The translations under genes and the position numbers were made by a program. Below are positions 1 to 9,246 of a stretch of DNA of 34,742 nucleotides, piece by piece. The notes below the pieces were generated by a model, which did not search any database, was not told the DNA's origin, and was given only the letters and a program-made list of their open reading frames with translations. Positions within the stretch are counted from its first letter, which is position 1. The number at the start of each line of letters is the position of its first letter. Origin of the DNA: Alphaproteobacteria bacterium. GTDB taxonomy: Bacteria > Pseudomonadota > Alphaproteobacteria > JACAEB01. Where the stretch lies: positions 1-34,742 of the forward strand of contig JACAEB010000223.1 in assembly GCA_013389075.1 (NCBI GenBank), in the 5' to 3' direction.

Positions 1-72
1 CGCGCGATCTCGGCCGGCGAGCCGATAGGCAAATATTTCCCGTCTCGACGTAAAGATGTGCTTAATGGCAAA

Positions 73-103
73 CGGCCCCGGTGCGCGAAAGGCGCCGGGG
101 CCG
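73..103 (-). terminator. Hairpin downstream of sciP, likely intrinsic terminator
   Basis: CGGCCCCGGTGC (73-84) pairs with GCGCCGGGGCCG (92-103), 12 bp with one G-U; lies just after the sciP stop, followed by GTTT on the minus strand. Confidence 0.6.
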
Positions 104-128
104 CTCTTTATCCCGTCCGATCGGCGGA

Positions 129-404
129 TCAGCGATATTGCTGGATGCGCGTCGCGCGCAGGCCCGGAAGGCCATGCCGGTCGATCGCCTGCTGCCAGGC
201 CGAGAACTCCTCGATGGTGAGCGTATAGCGCTTGCAGGCGTCTTCGAGCGACAGAAGGCCCCCGCGCACGGCCGCGACGACCTCTGCCTTGCGACGTATG
301 ACCCACCGCTTGGTATTGGGCGGGGGAAGGTCAGCAATGGTCAGCGGGCTGCCATCCGGCCCGATCACCTGCTTGGGCTTTGAAAGAAGCGAAGCCTCCG
401 CCAT
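129..404 (-). CDS. sciP: CtrA inhibitor SciP (DUF1153 family); start could be 422
   Basis: Translation MAEASLLSKPKQVIGPDGSPLTIADLPPPNTKRWVIRRKAEVVAAVRGGLLSLEDACKRYTLTIEEFSAWQ is typical of the DUF1153/SciP helix-turn-helix family; flagellar context. Confidence 0.9.
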   Translation of the reverse strand: MAEASLLSKPKQVIGPDGSPLTIADLPPPNTKRWVIRRKAEVVAAVRGGLLSLEDACKRYTLTIEEFSAWQQAIDRHGLPGLRATRIQQYR

Positions 405-453
405 CGCGCGTACTCCCGGCACTCAGAACTGCGTACAACCTAGGCGATCGCCG

Positions 454-541
454 TTAAGATCGGCCTAAGCGCCTTGGTAAATACGCAGTAAACTGATGCC
501 GAATAGGTAGAATTATCCGGATCACGCTAAGTCGTGATTAA
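454..541. promoter_or_regulatory. Cluster of three CtrA-like boxes upstream of sciP
   Basis: TTAA-N7-CTAA (454-468), GTAA-N7-GTAA (477-491, TTAC-N7-TTAC on minus), CTAA-N7-TTAA (527-541); CtrA consensus is TTAA-N7-TTAA. Confidence 0.55.
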
Positions 542-550
542 GTATAATTA

Positions 551-1867
551 CTACCTCTTGATCCGGGTCACTTCCTCGAGCATCTCGTCGGAGGTGGTAA
601 TGATCCGTGTAGCCGCAGAATAGGCGCGCTGCGTCGTGATCAGGTCGGTGAACTCGCTGGCGAGGTCGACGGTCGAGGCTTCGAGAGATGCGGGCGCGAT
701 GGCCCCGGCGCCGCCCGTGTTCGCCTCGAGCAGCGACACGTCGCCGGACTGGTCCGTGCGCTGATAGGCATTGCCGTTCACCGGGCCGAGGCCGTTCGGG
801 TTCTGGAAGGTGCCGAGCGGCACCTTGAAGATCGAGCGCTCGATGCCGTTGTCGAACTGGGCGCGCACCACGCCATCCTCGTCGACGCGGACGCCGGTGA
901 TGTTGCCGAACAGCGCGCCGTTCACGCTCGCATTGATCAGCGAGGAGACGCTGTCGAACTGGGTGAAGCCGTCGGCCGCGCCGGGCGTTCCGAAATTCAC
1001 CGTGATCGACTGGGCGGCAAGACCCGAGCTCGCGGCCCAGGGCACGGTGACGCTCGCATTGCCGGTCGCGGCGCCGTTCACCGTGGCGAGCGTCCCATTG
1101 GTGTTGAAGGCGAGATTGCCGGTGGCGATCGGATTGTTGGCGGCCCCGCCGATATTCGCGACGGGCCCGTCATAGATCACTTCATAGGCCCACGCATTGG
1201 CGCCGGTCTTCACGAAGGAGAGGCGCAAGGGCTGCGAGCCCCCCTGGCTGTCATAGACGTCGAGCGCGCGCTCGAAATGCGGCACGGTCGTTCCGGCGGC
1301 GAGATCGCCCGCCGTGTAGCTCGCCGGCGGCACCGCGCTCGCTTGCAGGTTGGCGCGCAGGTCCATGGAGTCGGTGGCCACCGCCGTACCAGAGAGCTGG
1401 CTGACATTGACCGCCGTGATCTGGTTGCGGTTGGCCGGAATGGCGCCCGTATCGTCGAGCTCCCAGCCTTGCAGATAATAGCCCGCCGCATTGCGCAGGA
1501 AGCCGTTGGCATCCTGATTGAAGCTTCCCGCCCGCGTGTAGAACAGCTCGCCCACCGAGGGCGCGGTCGCGGGATCGGAGGTGACGGGGAAGAAGCCGTT
1601 GCCGCTGACCGCGAGCGAGGTCGCGTTTTCGGCCGATTGCAGCAGGCCCTGAGAGGAGATCAGGTTGATCTGGTTGGGCCGCACGCCGCCGGAGGCAAAG
1701 CCGTTCACGCTCTGACGCGTGGCCGCGAGCAGGGTCGAGAACTGGGTTTCGCTCGCCTTGTAGCCCACCGTGTTGATGTTCGAGATGTTGTTCGAGGTGA
1801 GGGCGAGGGCGCGCGAGTTGGCCGAGAGGCTCGACACGCCGGTGAAGAGGGCACCATAGAGACTCAT
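551..1867 (-). CDS. flgE: Flagellar hook protein FlgE
   Basis: N-terminus MSLYGALFTGVSSLSANSRALALTSNNISNINTVGYKASETQF and C-terminus LASEFTDLITTQRAYSAATRIITTSDEMLEEVTRIKR; 438 aa. Confidence 0.95.
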   Translation of the reverse strand: MSLYGALFTGVSSLSANSRALALTSNNISNINTVGYKASETQFSTLLAATRQSVNGFASGGVRPNQINLISSQGLLQSAENATSLAVSGNGFFPVTSDPATAPSVGELFYTRAGSFNQDANGFLRNAAGYYLQGWELDDTGAIPANRNQITAVNVSQLSGTAVATDSMDLRANLQASAVPPASYTAGDLAAGTTVPHFERALDVYDSQGGSQPLRLSFVKTGANAWAYEVIYDGPVANIGGAANNPIATGNLAFNTNGTLATVNGAATGNASVTVPWAASSGLAAQSITVNFGTPGAADGFTQFDSVSSLINASVNGALFGNITGVRVDEDGVVRAQFDNGIERSIFKVPLGTFQNPNGLGPVNGNAYQRTDQSGDVSLLEANTGGAGAIAPASLEASTVDLASEFTDLITTQRAYSAATRIITTSDEMLEEVTRIKR

Positions 1868-1893
1868 GGGGGGCTCCTGCCTTTTGTCTGTAC

Positions 1894-2547
1894 TCAGAGA
1901 GAAACGGTTTCGACGGTATCGGGATCGACTTCGACGCCATCGACGACGAGACGGGCCTTGCCGTCCGAGAAGGCGATGGCATCCACGGTGCCGCTGGTCC
2001 GGATCGTGGCCTTGAGGGACGCGCCGCCGGCATCGACCGCCGTGACGCTCAGCGAATAGGTGCCGGGCGGCAGCTGATTGCCGGCATTGTCCTTGCCGTC
2101 CCACTGGAAGCTGTGCGTGCCGGCGGCGGGGTTTCCGGCGAGCGTGTAGACGGGCTTGCCGGAGGCATCGGAGATGGTGATCTGGCTCGTCTTGGCGTCG
2201 GCCGCGAAGGTGTAATCCCAGCTCGCTCCCTGGTCGGTCACATGCTGCGCCGGGTTCGTGGTCGTCACGGTGCGGCCGATATAGGAGACAAGCGTTCCGC
2301 CCTCGGATTTTGCGGCGTAGCCGAGCAGTGCCTCGAGATTGGCATTGGTGGCGATGGCCTGTTCGACGCTCGAGAAGTCCACGAGCTGCTTGGTGAATTC
2401 ACCCGAATCCATCGGCTCGAGCGGATCCTGGTTCTTGAGCTGCGAGGTGAGCAGCGTCAGGAACGTGTCGAAATTGTCCGCGAGCGAGGTGCGCGCGAGA
2501 GCGGATTTCGAGGCATTGGCCGTTATGGCGCCGACATCCATGTCCAT
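1894..2547 (-). CDS. flgD: Flagellar hook assembly protein FlgD
   Basis: FLTLLTSQLKNQDPLEPMDSGEFTKQLVDFSSVEQ motif plus C-terminal FlgD Ig-like region (DNAGNQLPPGTYSLSVTA). Confidence 0.95.
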   Translation of the reverse strand: MDMDVGAITANASKSALARTSLADNFDTFLTLLTSQLKNQDPLEPMDSGEFTKQLVDFSSVEQAIATNANLEALLGYAAKSEGGTLVSYIGRTVTTTNPAQHVTDQGASWDYTFAADAKTSQITISDASGKPVYTLAGNPAAGTHSFQWDGKDNAGNQLPPGTYSLSVTAVDAGGASLKATIRTSGTVDAIAFSDGKARLVVDGVEVDPDTVETVSL

Positions 2548-2568
2548 GTCCTTTCCTGTCCGCTCCGG

Positions 2569-3903
2569 TCAGATCCTGAGGTCGACGCCGCCGCGCGCGA
2601 GCACGGCGGCAGCGCTCACGCTTTCGGCCGGCAGGGCATCCGCATCGGGAACGGCATCGAGGCCGCGCAGGCGCCGTCCGCCGTCGCCGCCGCGCTCCTG
2701 AGCGAGCGGGTTCTGGCGCGCGTCGTCCCGCAGCGCAAAGCTGAGAGAGCCGGTGTCGGCCTTGAGCCCGCTATCGGTCAGCGTGCGCTCGAGGAAGCGC
2801 GCATCCCGCTGAAGGAGATCCAGCGTCTCCGCGCGATCCACGATGAGGCGGGCTGTGAGCCGGCCTTCCGGTCCGAATTCGAGCTTGACGTCGATGCGGC
2901 CGAGCTCGGGCGGGTCGAGCCGGATTTCGAAGCGGGTGAGGCCGTTCGAGGCATTGCGCGCGATCTGCGCGCCGAGCACGCGCATGGCCTCGGCATTATG
3001 CGCCGCATGCGGATGAAGACGGACGGGCGGGGGCGTGCGCGCCTCGCTCACGGGGGTGCCCGCCTGTCCGGGGGCGGCGGGCTGGCCCTGTGGTCCGGCC
3101 TCGCGCGGCGCGCCGTCGGCGGTGGGTGCCGACTGAGCGGTGAGGCGCGCGGCGGCATCGGTCGTCGTGGCGTCGGCGGCCGGACCCTGCGGCAGAGGCG
3201 CCTGTGCGCCCGGGGTCGAGACCGCCTGGTGCGTGCCAGCCTGCGCGGGTATCGTCTGGCCGCCCGCGGAGGGGTGCTGGCCGTGTCCGGCGGCCGCGGA
3301 CTTTGTCTGACCTTTCGCTGCGCCGGCCACTGCCGCAGGCGCGGGCCGGGCCTCGGAGACGGCAGACAGGGCCGCCGTGCCCGGAGCCGCCGGCAGCGGC
3401 AGTGCGTATGGCGCCGCCAGCGTGTCGGCCATGAGGGTGGCGGCCCCGGTGGCGGGAGCGATTTCCTCCGTAGGCGGACCGGCCGACTGCGCGGCATTGG
3501 CGGGAACGAGCTCCGCCGTCGGCGTGGCCGCTCCTGCCTCGTCCGTCGTGGCCGGTGTGTCGGTCCCCGCTTCCATGGAGGAGGATGCGCCATCCGTCCC
3601 GGCGGCGCCCTCGGAGGCAGCCACATCCGTCCGGGCGCGCTCGGCGGGCTCCGTCCGCTCTATCTCCTGCCCGGAGCGGTCGTGTGCGGCGTCCGTATGC
3701 GCCGGCTCTTGCGTGCCGGCCGCGCGGGCCTCGTCCGCCGTGCTGCGGGCCTGCCGACGGCGCTCGGCCCGCTCGGAGCCGATGTCCGCCCGCTCGAGAT
3801 GGGAGTCGAAACGCTCTTCGGGCGGAGGAAGCTCCTCCGCGCGGGGTTCGGTGGGCGGACGGGTCTGCAAGGCGAGGGGGGAGACGGCGAGCATCGAACG
3901 CAT
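2569..3903 (-). CDS. fliK: Flagellar hook-length control protein FliK
   Basis: Long Ala/Pro-rich N-terminal region, then C-terminal LTRFEIRLDPPELGRIDVKLEFGPEGRLTARLIVDRAETLDLLQRDARFLERTLTDSGL; located next to flgD/flgE. Confidence 0.9.
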   Translation of the reverse strand: MRSMLAVSPLALQTRPPTEPRAEELPPPEERFDSHLERADIGSERAERRRQARSTADEARAAGTQEPAHTDAAHDRSGQEIERTEPAERARTDVAASEGAAGTDGASSSMEAGTDTPATTDEAGAATPTAELVPANAAQSAGPPTEEIAPATGAATLMADTLAAPYALPLPAAPGTAALSAVSEARPAPAAVAGAAKGQTKSAAAGHGQHPSAGGQTIPAQAGTHQAVSTPGAQAPLPQGPAADATTTDAAARLTAQSAPTADGAPREAGPQGQPAAPGQAGTPVSEARTPPPVRLHPHAAHNAEAMRVLGAQIARNASNGLTRFEIRLDPPELGRIDVKLEFGPEGRLTARLIVDRAETLDLLQRDARFLERTLTDSGLKADTGSLSFALRDDARQNPLAQERGGDGGRRLRGLDAVPDADALPAESVSAAAVLARGGVDLRI

Positions 3904-4279
3904 CCTGACGATCCCCAAGGGGACCTGGCTGGATTGGATCGCCTTCTGGGCGGGGTGGTTCGCGCCTTCAGGAGCAAGGGCGATGCCAGCCGCCACGCCC
4001 GAAAAATCATAGACAAATCAACGAGTTGACTTTTCGCCTTTTTTCTCCCTGCGCAGCGCCTGCCGGCAAGATTTGCCGCTGCCCGGCAGTTGTGTCCGGG
4101 CGCGGCAGGGGCGGGCTCCGGTCAGGCGGGGCGGGGGGAGGCGAGGGCTTGAGCCCCCTCTGCTCTGGCATCGGCGTTGCACTCTGATCGTGCGACACCC
4201 GCCCATCCGCACACGCCCGATCGGTGGCGCATGGCGCGGGACGCGAGAAAACACAGGGATTTGAGCCAAAATGTGCAGG

Positions 4280-4294
4280 TTACGAATTGCTTAC
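4280..4294. promoter_or_regulatory. CtrA-like box upstream of flgK
   Basis: TTAC-GAATTGC-TTAC (TTAC-N7-TTAC) about 70 bp upstream of the flgK start, in the fliK/flgK divergent region. Confidence 0.35.
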
Positions 4295-4300
4295 CACAGG

Positions 4301-4316
4301 CGGTCAAGAGTGACCG
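4301..4316. promoter_or_regulatory. Operator-like inverted repeat CGGTCA-AGAG-TGACCG upstream of flgK
   Basis: Perfect 6-bp arms with 4-bp spacer in the divergent intergenic region. Confidence 0.35.
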
Positions 4317-4361
4317 GTAGGCAATCCCTGCCCGGCGGAAATCGCAAGGTAGAGCGCTGAC

Positions 4362-6515
4362 ATGTCGATCAACATCATTCTGTCGAATGCGGTCAGCGGC
4401 CTCAATACGAGCCAGGCGGCGCTGCGCGAGATCGCCAACAACGTCTCGAACGTCAATACGCCCGGCTATGCGCGCCGCGTCGTCGAGCAGCAGACGCGCA
4501 CCATCGGCGGGGAGTCGGCCGGCGTCGAGATCGCCGAGATCCGCCGCGTCGTCGACAGCTATCTCCAGCGGCAGGTCTATTCGGCCTCGGGCGATGCCGG
4601 CAAATATCAGGAGATGACGCGGCTGCACGACAAGCTGCAGGCGCTGCTCGGCCGGCCGGACGAGCAGACCTCCATCGCGTCGCGCATCGATTCCGCCTTT
4701 TCGGCCATCGCCGAACTGGTCGTCGATCCGGCCTCCACCGTGAGCCGGTCCAATTACCTCTTCGCGCTCGAGTCCATGGCGAGCACGGTGACGCGCCTCG
4801 CGGACGAGGTTCAGGGTCTGCGTCAGGAGGCCGACCAGCTCATCGAGGACAAGGTCACGCGCGCCAACGCCATCATCCAGCGGATCGACGAGATCAATCC
4901 CATGATCGCGAGCCAGGAGGTGACGGGCGGCTCGGTCGCGGGGCTGCGCGACGAACTCGATCAGGCGGTGGCCGAGCTGTCGGAGATCCTCGACGTGCGG
5001 ATCGAGCCGCAGTCGAACGGGACGGTGAACGTCGTCACCTCCAACGGTTTCGTGCTGGTCGGCGGCGGCCATGTCCAGCTGTCCTATGCGACCCCCACCA
5101 GCGTTTCGGCAGGCTCCGACCTCGGATCAATCGAGGCGCGCCGCGTCACCTCCGGCGGCGTGCCGTCGAGTGCGCCGCCCCAGGCGCTCGAGCCCAATCT
5201 CATCTCGGGCGCCCTGTCGGGGCTGATCGAGATGCGCGACCGCGACCTACCCGCCATCGCCCAAAGCCTCGGCGAGCTCGCCGGCGCGCTCACCGACAGC
5301 ATCAACCGGATTCACAACGAGAATGCGGCGGTCCCCGCGCCCGCCAGCCTGTCCGGGCGCAATACGGGCCTTCTCACGACCGACGCGCACGGCTTCACGG
5401 GCACGGCTCAGTTCTTCGTGACCGATTCGGGCGGGAGCATCGTGCGGCGCGTCGACATGGACTTCACCGCCGGCACCTACTCCGTGAACGGAGGGGCGTC
5501 CGTGGGCTTCGGCGGCACGGTGGGCGCCATGGTCGGCGCGCTCAATACGGCGCTCGGTGCCTCGGCAAGCGCGAGCTTCGCCAATGGCACGCTCAGCCTC
5601 TCGGCGAGCGGGTCGGGCACGGGCGTCACGGTTCTGCAGGACACGGCGAGTCCGGCCGATCGCGGCGGACGCGGCTTCAGCCATTTCTTCGGGCTTAACG
5701 ACGCGCTGCGCGCCTACCGCCCGGCCATTCTCGATACGGGCCTCACCGCCGGCGATGCCCATGGCTTTCCCGGGTCGGGCCAGATCGCGATGCGGGCCGT
5801 GGGCGCCGATGGAACCGTGCTCGGCAGCAACAGCCTCACGATTTCGGGCACGACGATCGGCGATCTCGTCACGGCACTGAACGACCCGACCAGCGGCTTC
5901 GGCAGCTTCGCGAGCTTCTCACTCGATTCCGATGGCCGGCTCACGGCCACCGCGACGGGCGGGGCGAGCGTGCGGCTCGAGGTCGTGTCCGACAGCACGC
6001 TGCGCGGCGACACCGCGCTCAGCGTCTCGACCCTGTTCGGGCTCGGCACGGCGGCAGGGCCGGAGCGGGCGCGGGATCTTGGCCTCGTGCCCTCGCTCAG
6101 GAACACCCCGTCCGCGCTCGCACTTGCGCGACCGGCGGTGGACGCGAGCATGATGCCGGGGGCACGGCTCCTCGCCCCCGGCGACAACCGGGGCGCCACG
6201 GCGCTCCAGGGCCTCCTCAGCACCAAGGTCGCCTTCGCGGCGGCGGGCACGCTCGGCGCCACCACCGAGACGGTGTCGAGCTACGCGGCCCGCTTCCTCT
6301 CCGGCATCAGCAATCTCGCCGCCCGGGCCGAGGACATGACCAGCGACGCGATGAAGCTCTCCGAGGCGGTCTCGCTGCGCCGGGACGAGGTTCAGGGCGT
6401 CAATCTCGACGAGGAGCTCGCCTCGCTTCTCGTCTATCAGCAGGCGTACAATGCGTCCGCGCGGATGATCCAGGCCGCGCAGGAGCTGTTCGACACGCTG
6501 ACGCAGATCGTCTGA
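4362..6515 (+). CDS. flgK: Flagellar hook-associated protein 1 FlgK
   Basis: N-terminus MSINIILSNAVSGLNTSQAALREIANNVSNVNTPGYARRVVEQ and C-terminus VNLDEELASLLVYQQAYNASARMIQAAQELFDTLTQIV. Confidence 0.95.
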   Translation: MSINIILSNAVSGLNTSQAALREIANNVSNVNTPGYARRVVEQQTRTIGGESAGVEIAEIRRVVDSYLQRQVYSASGDAGKYQEMTRLHDKLQALLGRPDEQTSIASRIDSAFSAIAELVVDPASTVSRSNYLFALESMASTVTRLADEVQGLRQEADQLIEDKVTRANAIIQRIDEINPMIASQEVTGGSVAGLRDELDQAVAELSEILDVRIEPQSNGTVNVVTSNGFVLVGGGHVQLSYATPTSVSAGSDLGSIEARRVTSGGVPSSAPPQALEPNLISGALSGLIEMRDRDLPAIAQSLGELAGALTDSINRIHNENAAVPAPASLSGRNTGLLTTDAHGFTGTAQFFVTDSGGSIVRRVDMDFTAGTYSVNGGASVGFGGTVGAMVGALNTALGASASASFANGTLSLSASGSGTGVTVLQDTASPADRGGRGFSHFFGLNDALRAYRPAILDTGLTAGDAHGFPGSGQIAMRAVGADGTVLGSNSLTISGTTIGDLVTALNDPTSGFGSFASFSLDSDGRLTATATGGASVRLEVVSDSTLRGDTALSVSTLFGLGTAAGPERARDLGLVPSLRNTPSALALARPAVDASMMPGARLLAPGDNRGATALQGLLSTKVAFAAAGTLGATTETVSSYAARFLSGISNLAARAEDMTSDAMKLSEAVSLRRDEVQGVNLDEELASLLVYQQAYNASARMIQAAQELFDTLTQIV

Positions 6516-6532
6516 CGACGAAAGGACGGACC

Positions 6533-7459
6533 ATGACCCGCGTCGCCACCTACGCCCAGGACCAGCAGCTCCTCGCCGATCTGATGCGTATCCAGGGGCG
6601 CGTCTTCACCTCCCAGCAGCAGATTTCCACGGGCAAGAAGGCGCAGAGTTTCCAGGAGCTCGGCACCGATGCCTCGGGCCTCCTCGCCGCGAAGTCGGTG
6701 GAGGGCCGGGCGAACCATTATGTGAAGGTCTCGCAGGAAGTGCTGCGCCGGCTCGAGTTGCAGGACCTTCAGCTCGACGCGCTCGCCACGGCCGGCGCCG
6801 AGCTGCGCCAGTCCGTGCTCGACGCCATCGCCACGGACAAGGCCATCGGCCTCCCCGAGGCGCTCGATGCGGTGTTCAAGAAGGCCGTCAGCGTGCTGAA
6901 CGCCAGCTATGACGGCTCCAAGCTGTTCGGCGGCACGCGCACCGACACCGATCCCGTCACCGTCACCTCCGTCGCCGCACTCGTCGCGGCGCCCAGCATC
7001 AGCGGCATCTTCGCCAATGACGCGGTGAAGCCCGAGGCCGAGATCGACGAGGCGCTCTCGGTCGAGTACGGCTTCCTCGCCAGCGACATCGGCGCGGGGC
7101 TGATGGGGGCCATCCAGCGGATCGCCGCCATCGATGCGGGGCCCCTCGGGCCGCTCTCGGGTGATCTCACCCAGGCGCAGCGTCAGGCACTGGAAGGCGA
7201 GCTCGCGGGTCTTGCCGCCATGGCCGAGGATCTCAACGCCACGGTCGCCGCCAATGGCAACCGTCATGCCGTGGTGGAAGACAAGCTGGCCGCGCACAAG
7301 GATGCGCAGGCCCTGCTCAAGGGCTTCATCTCGGATATCGAGGATGTCGATCTCGCCGAGGCGGTGACCCGCCTCCAGGCCGATCAGACCGCCATGCAGG
7401 CGGCGGCCCAGGTGTTCGGGGCGCTGCAGCGCTCCTCGCTCCTCGACTTCCTGCGTTAG
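6533..7459 (+). CDS. flgL: Flagellar hook-associated protein 3 FlgL (flagellin family)
   Basis: MTRVATYAQDQQLLADLMRIQGRVFTSQQQISTGKKAQSF; directly downstream of flgK. Confidence 0.88.
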   Translation: MTRVATYAQDQQLLADLMRIQGRVFTSQQQISTGKKAQSFQELGTDASGLLAAKSVEGRANHYVKVSQEVLRRLELQDLQLDALATAGAELRQSVLDAIATDKAIGLPEALDAVFKKAVSVLNASYDGSKLFGGTRTDTDPVTVTSVAALVAAPSISGIFANDAVKPEAEIDEALSVEYGFLASDIGAGLMGAIQRIAAIDAGPLGPLSGDLTQAQRQALEGELAGLAAMAEDLNATVAANGNRHAVVEDKLAAHKDAQALLKGFISDIEDVDLAEAVTRLQADQTAMQAAAQVFGALQRSSLLDFLR

Positions 7460-7514
7460 GGCTTTCTGGGGGGCGCCCTTGCGCGCCGGCGCGGGGTTTC
7501 TATAGTCCCCGCCC

Positions 7515-8708
7515 ATGACCCTTGCCCCGACCCTCCTCGACGGCCTTGTCCACGCTGCCCCTTCGGCGGCGGACGCGGGCGCGCGCGACTGGCTCGGGCT
7601 CGGCAGGCCGGCCCGGGAGGGGCGGGTGGTGGTCGCTATGTCCGGCGGCGTCGACTCCTCCGTCACCGCCGCGCTCGTCCAGGCGATGGGCTATGAGACC
7701 ATCGGCATCACACTCCAGCTCTACGATCACGGCGCGGCCATCGCGCGGGCCGGGGCCTGCTGCGCCGGGCAGGACATCCACGACGCGCGTGCCGTCGCCG
7801 ACCGGCTCGGCATGCCACACTATGTGCTCGACTATGAGAGCCGCTTCCGCGCCGAGGTGATGGAGGACTTCGCCGACACCTATCTCGCCGGCGCCACCCC
7901 CATCCCTTGCGTGCGCTGCAATCAGCGGGTGAAGTTCCGTGACCTCCTCGACACCGCGCGCGAGCTCGGGGCCGACTGCCTCGCCACGGGCCATTATGTC
8001 CGCAGGCTGATGGGTCCGGCCGGGGCGGAGCTGCATGCCGCGCAGGATGCCTCGCGGGACCAGAGCTATTTCCTCTTCGCGACGACGCGCGCGCAGCTCG
8101 ACTATCTGCGCTTCCCGCTGGGGGAGCTGCCCAAGAGCCAGACGCGGGCGCTGGCCGAGCGCTTCGGCCTCGCTGTCGCCGAGAAGCCGGACAGTCAGGA
8201 CATCTGCTTCGTGCCCACGGGGCGCTATGCCGACGTCATCGAACGGCTGCGCCCCGGCGCCGCCGAGCCGGGCGAGATCGTCCATCTCGACGGGCGCGTG
8301 CTCGGCCGGCACGAGGGCATCATCCGCTACACGGTGGGCCAGCGGCGCGGGCTCGGCATCGCCGAGGGCGACCCGCTCTTCGTCGTGCGGCTCGATGCGG
8401 CGCGCCGCCAGGTGGTGGTGGGTCCGCGCGAGGCGCTGCTCGTGACCTCGCTCACCCTGACCGAGCCCAACTGGCTCGACGACGATCCGCCTGCGGATCG
8501 TCCCGTCCGCGTCAAGGTCCGCTCGACGCGGCCGCCCGTTCCCGGCCGGGTGAGCGTTTTGGACGGGGCGTGGCAGGTGCGGCTCGAGGTGCCGGAAGAG
8601 GGCGTGGCACCCGGCCAGGCCTGCGTCCTCTACGAGGCGGAGGCGCCGGGCACGCGCGTCCTCGGCGGCGGCTTCATCGCCCGCACGCGCTCGGCCCTCG
8701 AGGGCTGA
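7515..8708 (+). CDS. mnmA: tRNA-specific 2-thiouridylase MnmA
   Basis: [16 protein letters not shown]-loop, [49 protein letters not shown] motifs. Confidence 0.95.
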   Translation: MTLAPTLLDGLVHAAPSAADAGARDWLGLGRPAREGRVVVAMSGGVDSSVTAALVQAMGYETIGITLQLYDHGAAIARAGACCAGQDIHDARAVADRLGMPHYVLDYESRFRAEVMEDFADTYLAGATPIPCVRCNQRVKFRDLLDTARELGADCLATGHYVRRLMGPAGAELHAAQDASRDQSYFLFATTRAQLDYLRFPLGELPKSQTRALAERFGLAVAEKPDSQDICFVPTGRYADVIERLRPGAAEPGEIVHLDGRVLGRHEGIIRYTVGQRRGLGIAEGDPLFVVRLDAARRQVVVGPREALLVTSLTLTEPNWLDDDPPADRPVRVKVRSTRPPVPGRVSVLDGAWQVRLEVPEEGVAPGQACVLYEAEAPGTRVLGGGFIARTRSALEG

Positions 8709-8779
8709 AGAGCTCTCCCGGCACCCTCCGGAGCCCGCCGCTCGACGCGAGCGATCACGGATCCGGCATCTCGCCGTGA

Positions 8780-8826
8780 AAGTCCGCCTCCGCGGCGTGA
8801 GCGGAGTTGAACGGACTTGATTTTCC
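8780..8826 (+). terminator. Nested hairpin followed by T-rich tract after mnmA
   Basis: AAGTCCG (8780-8786)/CGGACTT (8812-8818) enclosing CTCCGC (8788-8793)/GCGGAG (8801-8806), then GATTTTCCTTT. Confidence 0.5.
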
Positions 8827-8893
8827 TTTCCCGCGGGGCCGGCCCATTTTCGATCCGTCCAGAGGACACATCGAACAAGGGACGGAGGAAGAC

Positions 8894-9202
8894 ATGACTC
8901 GCAACGACAAGAATCGTGGGCTGATGATCGGCGCGGCGCTGCTGGTTTCGCTGGCCGCGGGTGCCGCGCAGGCCGCGCCCGTTTCCCAGTACGACCCGGA
9001 CCGCTGGCAGCCTCATCGCAGCCTCGAGGCGAAGGCGCCGATCCTGGCCGCGACCGGGCAGGCCGGCTCTGTGGCCATCGTCGATCCCGATCGCCCGGTG
9101 CGCAGCGCTCACCTTCCCGTCGACCGTGTCGCGACGGACGCCTTTGCCAGCGGTGAGCGGATGGACGCCGATCGTCCGGCGCGCGTCTTCCGCCATCGCT
9201 GA
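8894..9202 (+). CDS. Small secreted hypothetical protein (about 102 aa)
   Basis: MTRNDKNRGLMIGAALLVSLAAGAAQAAPVSQYDPDRW has a Sec signal peptide with an AQA-A cleavage site; preceded by GGAGGAA ribosome-binding site. Confidence 0.6.
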   Translation: MTRNDKNRGLMIGAALLVSLAAGAAQAAPVSQYDPDRWQPHRSLEAKAPILAATGQAGSVAIVDPDRPVRSAHLPVDRVATDAFASGERMDADRPARVFRHR

Positions 9203-9208
9203 GCCGTG

Positions 9209-9241
9209 CCTCACCCGCGCCCCGGGAGGGTGCGGGTGAGG
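9209..9241. terminator. Bidirectional hairpin between convergent genes
   Basis: CCTCACCCGC (9209-9218) and GCGGGTGAGG (9232-9241) are perfect complements; inner GCCC/GGGT extends the stem. Confidence 0.55.
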
Positions 9242-9246
9242 GCCTC

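Noticed and set aside
1-61. Possible 3' or 5' end of another gene at the left edge
   Set aside because: Too short to assign in any frame.
2113-4029. 638-aa plus-strand ORF
   Set aside because: Shadow of flgD/fliK, Gly/Arg-rich with no domain signal.
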